The notes under the pieces: model-generated
Database searches by the model: none
What the model was told of the DNA's origin: nothing
What the model saw: the letters and a program-made list of their open reading frames with translations, nothing else
Source: Actinomycetes bacterium
GTDB taxonomy: Bacteria > Actinomycetota > Coriobacteriia > Anaerosomatales > Anaerosomataceae
DNA length: 64,000 bases
Direction: 5' to 3'
Assembly: GCA_022839745.1 (NCBI GenBank)
Contig: JALHJB010000008.1
Coordinates: 29,808-93,807 of the forward strand
Made by a program: the position numbers and the translations under genes
Shown here: piece by piece, positions 23,596 through 32,425 of the stretch
Layout of the letters: each line of letters opens with the position of its first letter
How positions within the stretch are numbered: the stretch's first letter is position 1

Positions 23596-25292
23596 TCCTC
23601 GTCATCGACAACTACGACAGCTTCACCTACAACCTCGTGCAGCTTCTCGCGGCGCTCGGCGCCGACGTGCGGGTCGAGCGTAACGACGTCATCTCGGCGG
23701 CCGATGCACTCGCGCTTGAGCCTGCGGGCATCGTGATATCGCCCGGGCCAGGGACCCCGGCCGATTCGGGCATCTCGGGCGCCGTGGTCCGGGCCGCGGC
23801 CGACGCTGGTGTCCCGGTTCTTGGCGTATGCCTCGGCCATCAGGTGATCGGCGAAGTGTTCGGTGGCAGCATCTGCCGGGCCCCGAAGCCGGTGCACGGC
23901 AAGACGGACGAGATCACGCACGATGCTGCGGGCCTCTTTACGGGCATTCCGAGCCCGTTCACTGCCACGCGCTACCACTCGCTGTGTGTGGACGCCACGA
24001 GCGTGTCGGCACCGCTGGTGGTGCAGGCGACCACCGCCGACGGGGTCGTCCAGGGCATGCGGCATGAGGAGCTGCCGGTCTTCGGCGTGCAGTTCCACCC
24101 GGAGAGCGTGCTCACGCCCGAGGGGCCCAAACTGCTCGCGAACTTCCTCGATGTCTGTGGCGAGGTGTCGCTCGGGAGTCCGTCGTCTGAGGCGCCCGCG
24201 GCGATCGCTGCCGCGGGAGGCGTGGAGCGTTCGTCCGCCCGGATGGCCGAGGTCAGTACGGTCTCCGGGGCGATCGCGAGGATCGCCGCTGGCGCGTCGC
24301 TTGACGAGGACGAGGCCGAACGCGTGATGGGAATCGTTATGGACGGCGAGGCGACCCCCTCGCAGATCTCGGCGCTCATCGTGGGGATGCGCATGAAGGG
24401 TGAGACCGTCGACGAGATCGTCGGCTTCGCGCGAGCGATGCGCGAGCATGCCACGCCTGTACATCCGACGGTGCCCGGCTACGTGGATATCGTGGGTACC
24501 GGGGGCGACGGTTTGCACACGTTCAACATCTCCACCACGACCTCCTTCGTGGTCGCCGGAGCGGGGGTGCCGGTGGCCAAGCACGGTAACCGCGCCGTCT
24601 CGTCGTCCTCCGGCGCAGCAGACGTCCTCGAGGCGCTCGGTGTGGACATCGGACTCGGCCCCGCCGACATCGCGCGGTGCATCGACGAGGTGGGTGTGGG
24701 ATTCCTGTTCGCCCAGTCGCTGCACGCGAGCATGCGTCATGCCGGCCCAACGCGTCGCGAGATCGGCATCCGCACCGTCTTCAACATCCTCGGCCCGCTC
24801 ACCAACCCGGCAGGTGCGAAGCGCCAGCTGATCGGTGTGTACGATCCCAAGCTCGTGCCGGTGCTCGCCGAGGTGGCCGGGCGCCTGGGCGCGGAGCGTG
24901 TGCTCGTGGTGTACGGCCATCCGGGAATGGACGAGGTCTCGGCGAGCGGCACGACCACGGTCGGAGAATTCGATTCGTCAGTGGGCGCGGGGGTACGTAT
25001 GTACGAGATCACTCCCGAGCAGGTGGGAATCGCGCGGGGCACCGTGGCCGATACCGCGGGTGGCGACCCTGCCGCTAATGCGTTGCTCGTGCGCGCCGTT
25101 CTGGAGGGCGAGCACGGGCCGCGCCGCGATGTGGTGCTCATGAACGCCTCGGCCGCACTGCTGGCGGCAGGCGTGGTGAGCGATCTGGCCGAGGGCGTGG
25201 TGCGCGCACGCGAGTCGATCGACTCCGGCAACGCCCTCGAGGTGCTCGACCGGCTGGTAGCGACCACGCAGCGCCTCGGAGGTGCGGCATGA
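23592..25292 (+). CDS. trpGD: Fused anthranilate synthase glutaminase / anthranilate phosphoribosyltransferase
   Basis: A TrpG-TrpD fusion of 566 residues. TrpG (1-195): DNYDSFTYNLVQLL, PGPGTPADSG, nucleophile C80 in LGVCLGHQ, and FHPESVLTPEG. A 25-residue linker rich in A, S and E (SLGSPSSEAPAAIAAAGG) follows. TrpD (about 222-566): the PRPP-binding GTGGDGLHTFNISTT, KHGNRAVSSSSGAADVLE, and HPGMDEVSASG. It therefore supplies ammonia to TrpE and carries out the next step. The start overlaps trpE and the stop overlaps trpC, both by four bases. Fused TrpGD is known in enterobacteria and elsewhere. Confidence 0.94.
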   Translation: MILVIDNYDSFTYNLVQLLAALGADVRVERNDVISAADALALEPAGIVISPGPGTPADSGISGAVVRAAADAGVPVLGVCLGHQVIGEVFGGSICRAPKPVHGKTDEITHDAAGLFTGIPSPFTATRYHSLCVDATSVSAPLVVQATTADGVVQGMRHEELPVFGVQFHPESVLTPEGPKLLANFLDVCGEVSLGSPSSEAPAAIAAAGGVERSSARMAEVSTVSGAIARIAAGASLDEDEAERVMGIVMDGEATPSQISALIVGMRMKGETVDEIVGFARAMREHATPVHPTVPGYVDIVGTGGDGLHTFNISTTTSFVVAGAGVPVAKHGNRAVSSSSGAADVLEALGVDIGLGPADIARCIDEVGVGFLFAQSLHASMRHAGPTRREIGIRTVFNILGPLTNPAGAKRQLIGVYDPKLVPVLAEVAGRLGAERVLVVYGHPGMDEVSASGTTTVGEFDSSVGAGVRMYEITPEQVGIARGTVADTAGGDPAANALLVRAVLEGEHGPRRDVVLMNASAALLAAGVVSDLAEGVVRARESIDSGNALEVLDRLVATTQRLGGAA

Positions 25293-26101
25293 GTTTCCTC
25301 GAGACGATGATAGAGAAGCGCGTCGCGCGTGTCCGCGCAGACTTCGGCACGCTGTCCCTGGAGGAGATGCAGTCGCTTGCCGCATGTGGCCGGGAGTCGC
25401 TCCTGTACGCAGACCTCGACTCGCTGCTCCGCGACCGCGAGGACGTGGCCGTGATCGCCGAGGTGAAGAAGTCCTCGCCGAGCGAAGGCGTACTCTCGGC
25501 GGAGTGCGATCCCGCGGCACGGGCGCAGCAGTATCAGCGCGGCGCCGCCGCAGCGATCTCGGTGCTCACGGAGCCCGAGATCTTCAACGGGTCGTTCGCC
25601 GACCTCACGGATGTGGTCGAAGCGGTGAGGCTGCCGGTGCTATGCAAGGATTTCGTGGTCGATCCGGTGCAGTTGTACATGGCGCGAGCGAGTGGCGCCG
25701 ACGCGGTGCTGCTCATGGTGAGCGTGCTGGGGGAACGGCTGCCCGAGTACATGGACCTCGCCTTGCAGCTGAGGATCGGCTACGTGGTCGAGGTCGCGGA
25801 TCTCGATGAGCTCGACATAGCCTCCGCCCTCGGCGCCAGGGCGATAGGGGTGAATGCGCGCGACTTCACGACGCTCGCCCTCGACCGCGAGCGGCAACTA
25901 GCGGTGGTCGAGGAGGCCGCTGCGTGCTGCGACGCGCTCGTCATAGCCGCAAGCGGTATCAGGGACCGTGCCGACGTCGAGGCAGCCGCCTCGGCCGGCG
26001 CGGACGCGGTGCTCGTCGGCGAGATGCTGATGCGCTCGTCGGATCCTGAACGGACGTTGAGAGAACTGACCGGTGTGAGGAAAGGGGTTTGCCATGAGTG
26101 A
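25289..26101 (+). CDS. trpC: Indole-3-glycerol phosphate synthase
   Basis: A monofunctional TrpC of 270 residues that closes the pyrrole ring from CdRP. The catalytic lysine is in VIAEVKKSSPSEG (near residue 57) and the second in VLCKDFVVDPVQLY. The phosphate site is GVNARDFTTLALD, IAASGI and VGEMLMRSSDPE. It overlaps trpGD by four bases and the trpB2 gene by eight. The trpF activity is encoded separately two genes on. Confidence 0.94.
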   Translation: MSFLETMIEKRVARVRADFGTLSLEEMQSLAACGRESLLYADLDSLLRDREDVAVIAEVKKSSPSEGVLSAECDPAARAQQYQRGAAAAISVLTEPEIFNGSFADLTDVVEAVRLPVLCKDFVVDPVQLYMARASGADAVLLMVSVLGERLPEYMDLALQLRIGYVVEVADLDELDIASALGARAIGVNARDFTTLALDRERQLAVVEEAAACCDALVIAASGIRDRADVEAAASAGADAVLVGEMLMRSSDPERTLRELTGVRKGVCHE

Positions 26102-27458
26102 CAAGACCAGGTTCGGACTCGACGAGACCAGGATCCCGGAGGCGTGGTACAACGTGATCCCGGATCTCAAGACCCCGCTTGCACCGCCGAAGGCGTTCGC
26201 ACCTGACGGCACCGAGCTCACGATGGACCAGATCGGCGAGCGACTCGCCATGCTGTTCCCGGCGGAGTGCATCAAGCAGGAGATGTCGCCGGAGCGCTAC
26301 ATCGACATTCCCGGCGCGGTCATCGATGTCTACAAGACGTACCGTCCGTCGCCGCTGCTGCGGGCCAAGGCACTCGAGCGCGTCCTCGGTCTTCCTGAGG
26401 GCATCAAGATCTTCTACAAGTACGAGGGCGTCTCGCCTGCGGGTTCGCACAAGCCCAACACCGCCATCCCGCAGGCCTACTACAACAAGCAGGAGGGCAT
26501 CACCAAGCTCTCAACGGAGACGGGCGCCGGCCAGTGGGGTAGCGCGCTCGCGATCGCCGGCGCGCTCTTCGGCATCGACGTCGAAGTGTTCATGGTGAAG
26601 GTGAGCTACGAGCAGAAGCCGTACCGCCGCATCCTCATGGAGACCTACGGCGGCACCGTGCACGCCTCTCCCACGAGTCTCACCGACGCGGGCCGCCACG
26701 TGCTCGCCATGGACCCGGACTCCACCGGTTCGCTCGGTATCGCCATCTCCGAGGCCTGCGAGGTGGCGATCAAGGACCCCGGTACGCACTACGCGCTCGG
26801 TAGCGTGCTCAACCACGTGTGCATCCATCAGTCCATCATCGGCCTCGAGGCCATCGAGCAGATGGCGCTCGCCGAGGAGGAGCCGGATGTGGTGATCGCG
26901 TGCATCGGCGGCGGGTCCAACTTCGCCGGGCTGGCGTTCCCGTATTACCGCCGCAAGCTCGACGGCAAGAGCAACGCGCGTCTCGTGGCGGTCGAACCGA
27001 AGGCGTGCCCCACGCTCACCGCGGGCGAGTATCGCTACGACCTCGGCGACGAGGCCGGCATGACGCCGCAGCTGCTGATGTACACGCTCGGCCACGACTT
27101 CGTGCCGGCGGGCATCCACGCCGGTGGCCTGCGCTACCACGGCGATTCGCCACTGGTGAGCAGCCTCGTCCACGATGGCGAGGTCGAGGCGGTGGCGGTC
27201 GATCAGACCGCGTGCTTCGCGGCTGCCGTGCAGTTCGCCCGTGCCGAGGGCATCCTGCCCGCACCCGAGAGCAGCCACGCGATCCTTGCGGCCATCAACG
27301 AGGCGAAGGCTGCACAGGCGGCGGGCGAGGACAAGGTCATCCTGTTCAACCTCTCGGGTCATGGTCACTTCGACCTGGCCGCATACGCGCAGTACAACGC
27401 CGGCGAGCTCAGGGACTTCGACTTCGCTGCGGGCGCCACACTTCACGAGGCTGAGTAG
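26094..27458 (+). CDS. trpB: TrpB2-type tryptophan synthase beta chain (TrpB-like)
   Basis: A 454-residue PLP enzyme of the TrpB2 (TrpB-related) family, longer than classical TrpB and common in archaea and some bacteria. PLP lysine K120 lies in SPAGSHKPNTAI. The glycine loop is IACIGGGSNFAG, with TETGAGQWGSALAIAG. N-terminal segment IPEAWYNVIPDLKTPL is diagnostic of the family. TrpB2 enzymes generally do not form the tight complex with TrpA and are thought to salvage free indole or use serine alone. A classical trpB follows two genes later. It overlaps trpC by eight bases. Confidence 0.92.
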   Translation: MSDKTRFGLDETRIPEAWYNVIPDLKTPLAPPKAFAPDGTELTMDQIGERLAMLFPAECIKQEMSPERYIDIPGAVIDVYKTYRPSPLLRAKALERVLGLPEGIKIFYKYEGVSPAGSHKPNTAIPQAYYNKQEGITKLSTETGAGQWGSALAIAGALFGIDVEVFMVKVSYEQKPYRRILMETYGGTVHASPTSLTDAGRHVLAMDPDSTGSLGIAISEACEVAIKDPGTHYALGSVLNHVCIHQSIIGLEAIEQMALAEEEPDVVIACIGGGSNFAGLAFPYYRRKLDGKSNARLVAVEPKACPTLTAGEYRYDLGDEAGMTPQLLMYTLGHDFVPAGIHAGGLRYHGDSPLVSSLVHDGEVEAVAVDQTACFAAAVQFARAEGILPAPESSHAILAAINEAKAAQAAGEDKVILFNLSGHGHFDLAAYAQYNAGELRDFDFAAGATLHEAE

Positions 27459-27459
27459 C

Positions 27460-28110
27460 ATGTACCGCACGCGCATCAAGATATGCGGCCTGACCCGGCC
27501 GGAAGATGCGGCCGCGGCCGTGGCTGCCGGCGCCGACGCGCTCGGCGTCGTACTGGCACCCTCGAAGCGGCGGGTGACGCTCGACCAGGCGGCAGCGGTG
27601 TTCGCCGAGGTGCCGCCGCTCGTGGCGCGCATCGGTGTGTTCGTGGACGCCCACGCCGATGAGGTATGGGAGGCGTGCGCACGCCTGAGCCTGACCGCAG
27701 TGCAGTTCCATGGTGACGAGACGCCGGAAACGTGCGATGCGGCCCCGGTGCCCGTGATCAAAGCGCTGCGCGTGGGGCCGGGATTCGATCCGGCTCAGGT
27801 CGACGACTACCGCGGTACGGTGGCAGCACTGCTGCTCGATACGTTGGTGCCCGGCGGTGAGCAGGGCGGTACCGGGGTGGCGTTCGATTGGCATGCGGTC
27901 GCCAGCCGCTTGCCGCGATGGGCGCCGGTGTTGCTCGCCGGTGGCCTCGGCCCCGATAATGTCGCCGAGGCGATCGGTGTCTTGAAGCCCTACGCCGTTG
28001 ACGTATCGTCGGGCGTGGAAAAGGCGCCGGGTGTGAAGGACCACCGGTTGATCGAGCGCTTCGTTGCTGCTGTCCGCAACGCGGACGAGTCTGCTGTACC
28101 GACAACGTGA
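27460..28110 (+). CDS. trpF: Phosphoribosylanthranilate isomerase
   Basis: A (beta/alpha)8-barrel of 216 residues. Catalytic cysteine in KICGLTRPEDA (C9) and the general acid aspartate in ALLLDTLVPGGEQGGTG. Phosphate-binding segments are LLAGGLGPDNV and VDVSSGVEKAPGVKD. It starts one base after the trpB2 stop. Its presence means HisA need not have a dual PriA role. Placement between the two trpB genes is unusual but the reading frame is normal. Confidence 0.93.
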   Translation: MYRTRIKICGLTRPEDAAAAVAAGADALGVVLAPSKRRVTLDQAAAVFAEVPPLVARIGVFVDAHADEVWEACARLSLTAVQFHGDETPETCDAAPVPVIKALRVGPGFDPAQVDDYRGTVAALLLDTLVPGGEQGGTGVAFDWHAVASRLPRWAPVLLAGGLGPDNVAEAIGVLKPYAVDVSSGVEKAPGVKDHRLIERFVAAVRNADESAVPTT

Positions 28111-28136
28111 CCGTTGATGAATCAGAGGAGTTCCTG

Positions 28137-29372
28137 ATGAGTGACGTACTGCTGCCCTCGGCCGACATGGCCTACTCCACGCCCGACGCGCAGGGTTTCT
28201 ATGGCCCGTATGGCGGGACCTTCGTGCCCGAGACGGTCATCCCGGCCCTCCAGGAGCTCGCGTCGAACTACCAGGAGGCGATCGAGGACATCGCGTTTCT
28301 CGAGGAGTTCATCTCACTGCTGCGCGACTACGTCGGTCGTCCCTCACCGCTGTACCGCGCAGATCGTCTCGCCGAAGCGGTGGGTCTTGGCGCGGTCTAC
28401 CTGAAGCGCGAGGACCTCAACCATACCGGCGCGCACAAGATCAACAACACCATCGGTCAGTGTCTGCTCGCAAAGCGTATGGGCAAGAAGCGTGTCATCG
28501 CCGAGACGGGCGCGGGACAGCACGGTGTGGCCACCGCCACCACCGCTGCGCTCATGGGCCTCGAGTGTGCGGTCTTCATGGGCGTGGAGGACATCCGCCG
28601 CCAGGCGCTCAACGTCTACAAGATGCGCCTCCTTGGTGCCGAAGTCGTTCCCGTTTCCGACGGGCAGGGCACCCTTGCTGATGCCGTCACCGCGGCGCTG
28701 CGGCACTGGGTCGAGTGTGTCGAAGATACCTTCTACGTGATCGGATCGGCGCTCGGGCCTCACCCGTACCCGCAGATGGTGCGCTACTTCCAGAGCGTCA
28801 TCGGCTCGGAGATCCTCGGCCAGATGGAGGAGAAGCAGATCCCGCACGTGGACGCGGTGGTGGCATGCATCGGTGGCGGCAGCAACGCCATCGGCACGTT
28901 CTACCCGTTCCTGCGCGACGTCCCAGTGGAGAAGCGCCCGCTTCTGATCGGTGCCGAGGCAGCAGGGCTGGGTCTGGACACCGACCGGCACGGGGCCGCT
29001 CTCACCAAGGGATCCCCGGGCGTCCTGCACGGCTTCTACAGCTACCTGCTGCAAGATGACGCCGGCAACCCGCTCGAGGCATACTCGATCTCGGCCGGTC
29101 TCGACTACCCGGGCGTCGGCCCCGAGCACAGCTACCTCAAAGACGAGGGCCTCGTGCGCTACGAGACCGTCACGGATGCCGAGGCGCTTGAGGCGTTCGC
29201 CCTGCTCACGAGGGTGGAGGGCATCATCCCCGCGATCGAGTCGTCGCATGCGCTTGCGCTTCTGCCGCGCCTTGCCGCTGAGCTCGGGCCTGATGCCACG
29301 GTGATCGTCACCGTCTCCGGCCGCGGCGACAAGGATATGGACATCGTGCGGGAGGCGGGCCTTGGCGAGTGA
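28137..29372 (+). CDS. trpB: Classical tryptophan synthase beta chain (TrpB1)
   Basis: 411 residues with the standard FYGPYGGTFVPET N-terminus, PLP lysine K101 in NHTGAHKINNTIGQ, AETGAGQHGVATAT, the PLP phosphate loop CIGGGSNAIGTF and VSGRGDKDM at the end. This class forms the alpha2-beta2 complex with TrpA, encoded next. The ATG at 28137 has AGAGGAG eight bases upstream; an in-frame GTG at 28107 is less likely. It overlaps the TTG start of trpA by eleven bases. Confidence 0.95.
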   Translation: MSDVLLPSADMAYSTPDAQGFYGPYGGTFVPETVIPALQELASNYQEAIEDIAFLEEFISLLRDYVGRPSPLYRADRLAEAVGLGAVYLKREDLNHTGAHKINNTIGQCLLAKRMGKKRVIAETGAGQHGVATATTAALMGLECAVFMGVEDIRRQALNVYKMRLLGAEVVPVSDGQGTLADAVTAALRHWVECVEDTFYVIGSALGPHPYPQMVRYFQSVIGSEILGQMEEKQIPHVDAVVACIGGGSNAIGTFYPFLRDVPVEKRPLLIGAEAAGLGLDTDRHGAALTKGSPGVLHGFYSYLLQDDAGNPLEAYSISAGLDYPGVGPEHSYLKDEGLVRYETVTDAEALEAFALLTRVEGIIPAIESSHALALLPRLAAELGPDATVIVTVSGRGDKDMDIVREAGLGE

Positions 29373-30270
29373 GAAGCGGGGGCATGGCGCGTTCTCGAGC
29401 GACGCCTCCACAGCCGGGGTAGGCGCCGAGGACGCATCGCGTCCGAGCGCGCCGCGGGCCCCCGGCGAGGACAGCGAGCGAGGGGACGCGCCGGGCTCCC
29501 GCCTCGCGGATGTCTTCAGACAGGGAAGACCTGCCCTTATCACCTACGTCATGGCGGGATACCCTGACCGTGCCACGTCGCTTGAGGTGCTGCGGGCCGC
29601 CGCGCGCGGTGGCGCCGACCTCATCGAGCTCGGTGTGCCGTACGGCGACCCGCTGGCCGACGGTCCGGTGATCGCCGAGGCGGCGGCAGTGGCGTGCGCA
29701 GGCGAGGGGGGATTCGGGCTCGTCCACGCGATACAGGTGGCCGAGGCGTTCGTTCGCGATCCTGGCGTGGAGCATGCCCCGCCCGTGGTGGCGATGACCT
29801 ACATGAATCCCGTGATGCGGCTCGGTCTCAAGGAGACTGCCGAGCGCCTGCGGGCGGCCGGGATCGTGGGTGTGATCATCCCCGACATGCCGCCCGAGGC
29901 GGCTGGTCCCTGGCGGCAGGTCTCCGACGGGATCGAGACGGTGTTCCTGACCGCACCCACCTCCACCGATGACCGCCTCGCAATCGTGGCGGCGGCATCC
30001 TCGGCGTTCATCTACTGCGTGAGCGCGGTGGGCACCACAGGGGAGCGGGAGTCGCTTGCGGCCGGGCTCGTCGACCAGGTGGAGCGCGTCAGACAGCACA
30101 CCGCCCTGCCGGTGGCGGTCGGCTTCGGCGTCAGTACCGCCGCGCACGCTGCACAGGTCGCGGCCATAGCCGATGGCGTGATAGTCGGATCGGCGATAGT
30201 GAAGCGGCAAGCCGATCCGCGTCAGGTCGAGACCTTCGTGCGGGAGCTTGCCGCTGCTGTGCGGTGCTGA
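29362..30270 (+). CDS. trpA: Tryptophan synthase alpha chain with N-terminal extension
   Basis: A (beta/alpha)8-barrel that cleaves indole-3-glycerol phosphate and passes indole to TrpB. Catalytic E89 and D100 in DLIELGVPYGDPLADGP keep the family spacing. Other marks are YVMAGYPD, MTYMNPVMRLG, TAPTSTDDR and VGFGVST. The domain begins at about residue 46 (GSRLADVFRQG). Before it lies a low-complexity leader rich in S, A, E, R and P, not seen in normal TrpA (about 265 residues). No in-frame ATG or GTG lies near the domain; TTG 29362 behind GGGAGG is the best start. The leader contains the repeat at 29422-29467. Confidence 0.9.
   Translation: MASEKRGHGAFSSDASTAGVGAEDASRPSAPRAPGEDSERGDAPGSRLADVFRQGRPALITYVMAGYPDRATSLEVLRAAARGGADLIELGVPYGDPLADGPVIAEAAAVACAGEGGFGLVHAIQVAEAFVRDPGVEHAPPVVAMTYMNPVMRLGLKETAERLRAAGIVGVIIPDMPPEAAGPWRQVSDGIETVFLTAPTSTDDRLAIVAAASSAFIYCVSAVGTTGERESLAAGLVDQVERVRQHTALPVAVGFGVSTAAHAAQVAAIADGVIVGSAIVKRQADPRQVETFVRELAAAVRC
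29422..29467 (-). repeat. Dispersed GC-rich palindromic repeat, trpA copy
   Basis: On the minus strand it begins CGCCGGGGGCCCGCGGCGC and matches 10986-11031 over 46 bases without gaps. It includes the hairpin GGACGCATCGCGTCC (29430-29444 on the plus strand). It lies in frame within the trpA leader and encodes part of its odd N-terminal extension. Confidence 0.55.
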
Positions 30271-30279
30271 GAGGGTCCC

Positions 30280-30678
30280 TTACTCCAGCCTGTCGAGTTC
30301 GGCCTTGAGCGTGTTCTCGGTGGTCTCGCCGATGATGGTGTTGACCACCTCGCCGTTGCTGTCCACGAACACAAAGGTCGGGACGAACTGCACGCCGTAC
30401 TCCTCGGCAAGCGCGGCGCCGGCCTCGGTCTCTGCGTTGTAGATCCTGATCGCGACCTCGTCCTCGTACTGCGGCTTGAGCCCATTCACGATGGGCGCCA
30501 TCTTGGTGCAGCTGGGTCAAGTGGTGGTGTAGAACTCGTACATCACCGGCATGCCGTCGGGAACGGGCGTCTCGTCGGCCTCGAGTTCTGCGCTGCCGTC
30601 ACCACCGGCGCAGCCGGCGAGGGACATGACGAGCGCGATAGCGAGCGCGAGCAGGGCGATCCGTGCAAGGGGGCGCAT
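30280..30678 (-). CDS. Thioredoxin-like lipoprotein selenoprotein (in-frame UGA, UxxC)
   Basis: A 132-residue protein if UGA at 30519-30517 is read as selenocysteine. ATG 30678 has GAGGAG upstream. Residues 1-25 are a lipoprotein signal with lipobox LAGC. The frame then runs without a break to YEFYTTT, the UGA (residue 54), then PSCTKMAPIV. UGA thus stands exactly where the first cysteine of a thioredoxin CxxC belongs. The fold continues with IRIYNAETEAGAALAEEYGV, the cis-proline strand FVPTFVFVDSNGEVV and a C-terminal helix. The likely role is an extracytoplasmic thiol/disulfide or peroxide redox protein. A nonsense mutation is the alternative, but the intact downstream frame and exact position argue against it. 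Confidence 0.82.
30487..30519 (-). promoter_or_regulatory. Candidate bacterial SECIS hairpin after the UGA
   Basis: Reading the minus strand after the UGA (30519-30517): CAC (30508-30506), a CAA bulge, GATGG (30502-30498), apical loop CGC (30497-30495), CCATC (30494-30490), GTG (30489-30487). This is eight base pairs with one bulge, the loop lying about 20 bases after the UGA. That is within the distance expected of SelB-binding SECIS hairpins. Confidence 0.5.
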
Positions 30679-30813
30679 AACGGCTCCTCTCGTTGGCGTT
30701 CGTCCTCAGTGTAGCGCGTGGCGTGCCATGTCTGCGGTGCTACGCGCCCACCGGTGCGACGGGTGGGCGGATCGGCCGATGGGCGGCGCCTCGCGTGGTG
30801 GTAGACTCACCGC

Positions 30814-32424
30814 ATGCAGATCGCACTCGCACAGATCGACGCGACGGTGGGCGACATCGAGGGCAACCTCGAGCGGTGCCTGGATGCCGTCGCGCGCGCA
30901 GAAGGCGCCGACGTGGTGCTGCTGCCCGAACTCGCTCTCACCGGCTATCCGCCCGAGGACCTGCTCGCACGTGCGGGGTTCGTGGAGCGGGTGGGCGAGG
31001 CGCTCGCCGAGTTCGCGCGCCGTGCCGCACGTCCCGCGGTGATCGGGTTCGTGGAGCGGTCCGAGCGGGGGCTCCACAACGCCGCGGCGTACGTGGCAGG
31101 CGACGCGGTCGTCGCTGTGTACCACAAGCGCGCGCTTCCCAATTACGGCGTGTTCGATGAGGAGCGGTACTTCGTGCCAGGCGAGCGCGACACGCTCGTC
31201 TCCATCAACGGCGTCGCGTGCGCGCTCACGATCTGCGAGGACATCTGGCGGCCGGACACCGTGGCGCGGCTCGCCGGTGCCGGCGCGCAGGTGGTGCTCA
31301 ACATCTCGGCGTCGCCGTTCCACCGCGGCAAGGGCGGACAGCGCGAAACGATGCTCCGCGCCCGCGCTGTGGAGAGCGGCGTGTCAGTGGCGTACTGCAA
31401 CCTGGTGGGCGGACAAGACGAGCTCGTCTTCGACGGCCGCTCGATGCTGTTCTCGCCCGATGGCACACTCGTTGCGCGAGCGGCGTCGTTTGCCGAGGAC
31501 GTGGCCGTGGCCGACGTGGCGGCGCCCGGCTCGGGCGACGGGTCCACCGCCGGTGTGGCCGGCGTCATTGCCCTGTCACCCGCAGGCGCCGAGGAGCTCT
31601 ACCGGGCGCTCGAGCTCGGGCTGGGCGACTACTGCCGCAAGAACGGTTTCACCGACGTGGTGCTCGGCCTGTCCGGCGGGATCGACTCCGCGCTCGTGGC
31701 AGCGCTGGCCACCGACGCTCTCGGCGCCGATCACGTGCATGGGGTGCTGATGCCGGGGCCGTATTCAAGCCAGGGGAGCGTTGACGACGCGCGTGCGCTG
31801 GCGGCATCCCTCGGCATCCCCACGCACACGCTTCCCATCGGTCCGGCGCACGACACGCTGCTCGACATGCTCGAGCCCGCCGCCGGGCGTCTGGAGCGGA
31901 CGCTAGCCGAGGAGAACCTGCAGGCGCGCGTGCGCGGCACGCTCCTGATGGCGCTCTCCAACGCGGAGGGATGGCTCGTGCTCGCCACGGGCAACAAGAG
32001 CGAGCTTGCGGTGGGGTACTCCACGCTCTACGGCGACATGGTCGGCGGGTACGCGCCCATCAAGGACGTCTTCAAGACCGATGTGTACGCCCTCGCCGGG
32101 TGGCGCAACTCGATCGGTGCGGTCATCCCCGCCGATACGCTCACCAAACCGCCTTCGGCGGAGCTGCGTCCCGATCAGACCGATCAGGACAGCCTGCCCC
32201 CGTACGACGTGCTCGATGCTGTCCTGCTCGGCTACATCGAGGAGGACCGCTCGGTGGCGGAACTGGTGGCGGCCGGACACGACCCGGCCACCGTCGAGCG
32301 GGTGGTGCGGATGGTCGATGCGGCCGAGTACAAGCGCCGCCAGGCCGCGCCGGGCACGCGTGTCACCGCCAAGGCGTTCGGCCGGGACCGGCGGATGCCC
32401 ATCACCAACGCGTACCGGGGCTAG
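30814..32424 (+). CDS. nadE: Glutamine-dependent NAD+ synthetase
   Basis: 536 residues in two domains. The N-terminal nitrilase-type glutaminase has the triad E39 (LLPELALTGYPPEDL), K105 (YHKRALPNYG) and C141 (LTICEDIW). The C-terminal ATP-pyrophosphatase synthetase starts near residue 260, with P-loop LGLSGGIDSALVAAL, LATGNKSELAVGYSTLYGD and KTDVYALA. It amidates nicotinic acid adenine dinucleotide. TAGACT at 30802-30807 lies six bases before the ATG and would place the transcript start at or next to it, so the mRNA may be leaderless. The acetyltransferase gene follows by one base. Confidence 0.95.
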   Translation: MQIALAQIDATVGDIEGNLERCLDAVARAEGADVVLLPELALTGYPPEDLLARAGFVERVGEALAEFARRAARPAVIGFVERSERGLHNAAAYVAGDAVVAVYHKRALPNYGVFDEERYFVPGERDTLVSINGVACALTICEDIWRPDTVARLAGAGAQVVLNISASPFHRGKGGQRETMLRARAVESGVSVAYCNLVGGQDELVFDGRSMLFSPDGTLVARAASFAEDVAVADVAAPGSGDGSTAGVAGVIALSPAGAEELYRALELGLGDYCRKNGFTDVVLGLSGGIDSALVAALATDALGADHVHGVLMPGPYSSQGSVDDARALAASLGIPTHTLPIGPAHDTLLDMLEPAAGRLERTLAEENLQARVRGTLLMALSNAEGWLVLATGNKSELAVGYSTLYGDMVGGYAPIKDVFKTDVYALAGWRNSIGAVIPADTLTKPPSAELRPDQTDQDSLPPYDVLDAVLLGYIEEDRSVAELVAAGHDPATVERVVRMVDAAEYKRRQAAPGTRVTAKAFGRDRRMPITNAYRG

Positions 32425-32425
32425 C

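Noticed and set aside
30280..30501. Reading only the 73-codon piece after the UGA as the gene
   Set aside because: It would lack a ribosome-binding site and half of the thioredoxin fold, and the frame upstream of UGA has its own start, signal peptide and matching strand.
30517..30519. UGA as a simple nonsense mutation
   Set aside because: Not excluded, but the position at the redox cysteine, the intact frame on both sides and a fitting hairpin make selenocysteine more likely.
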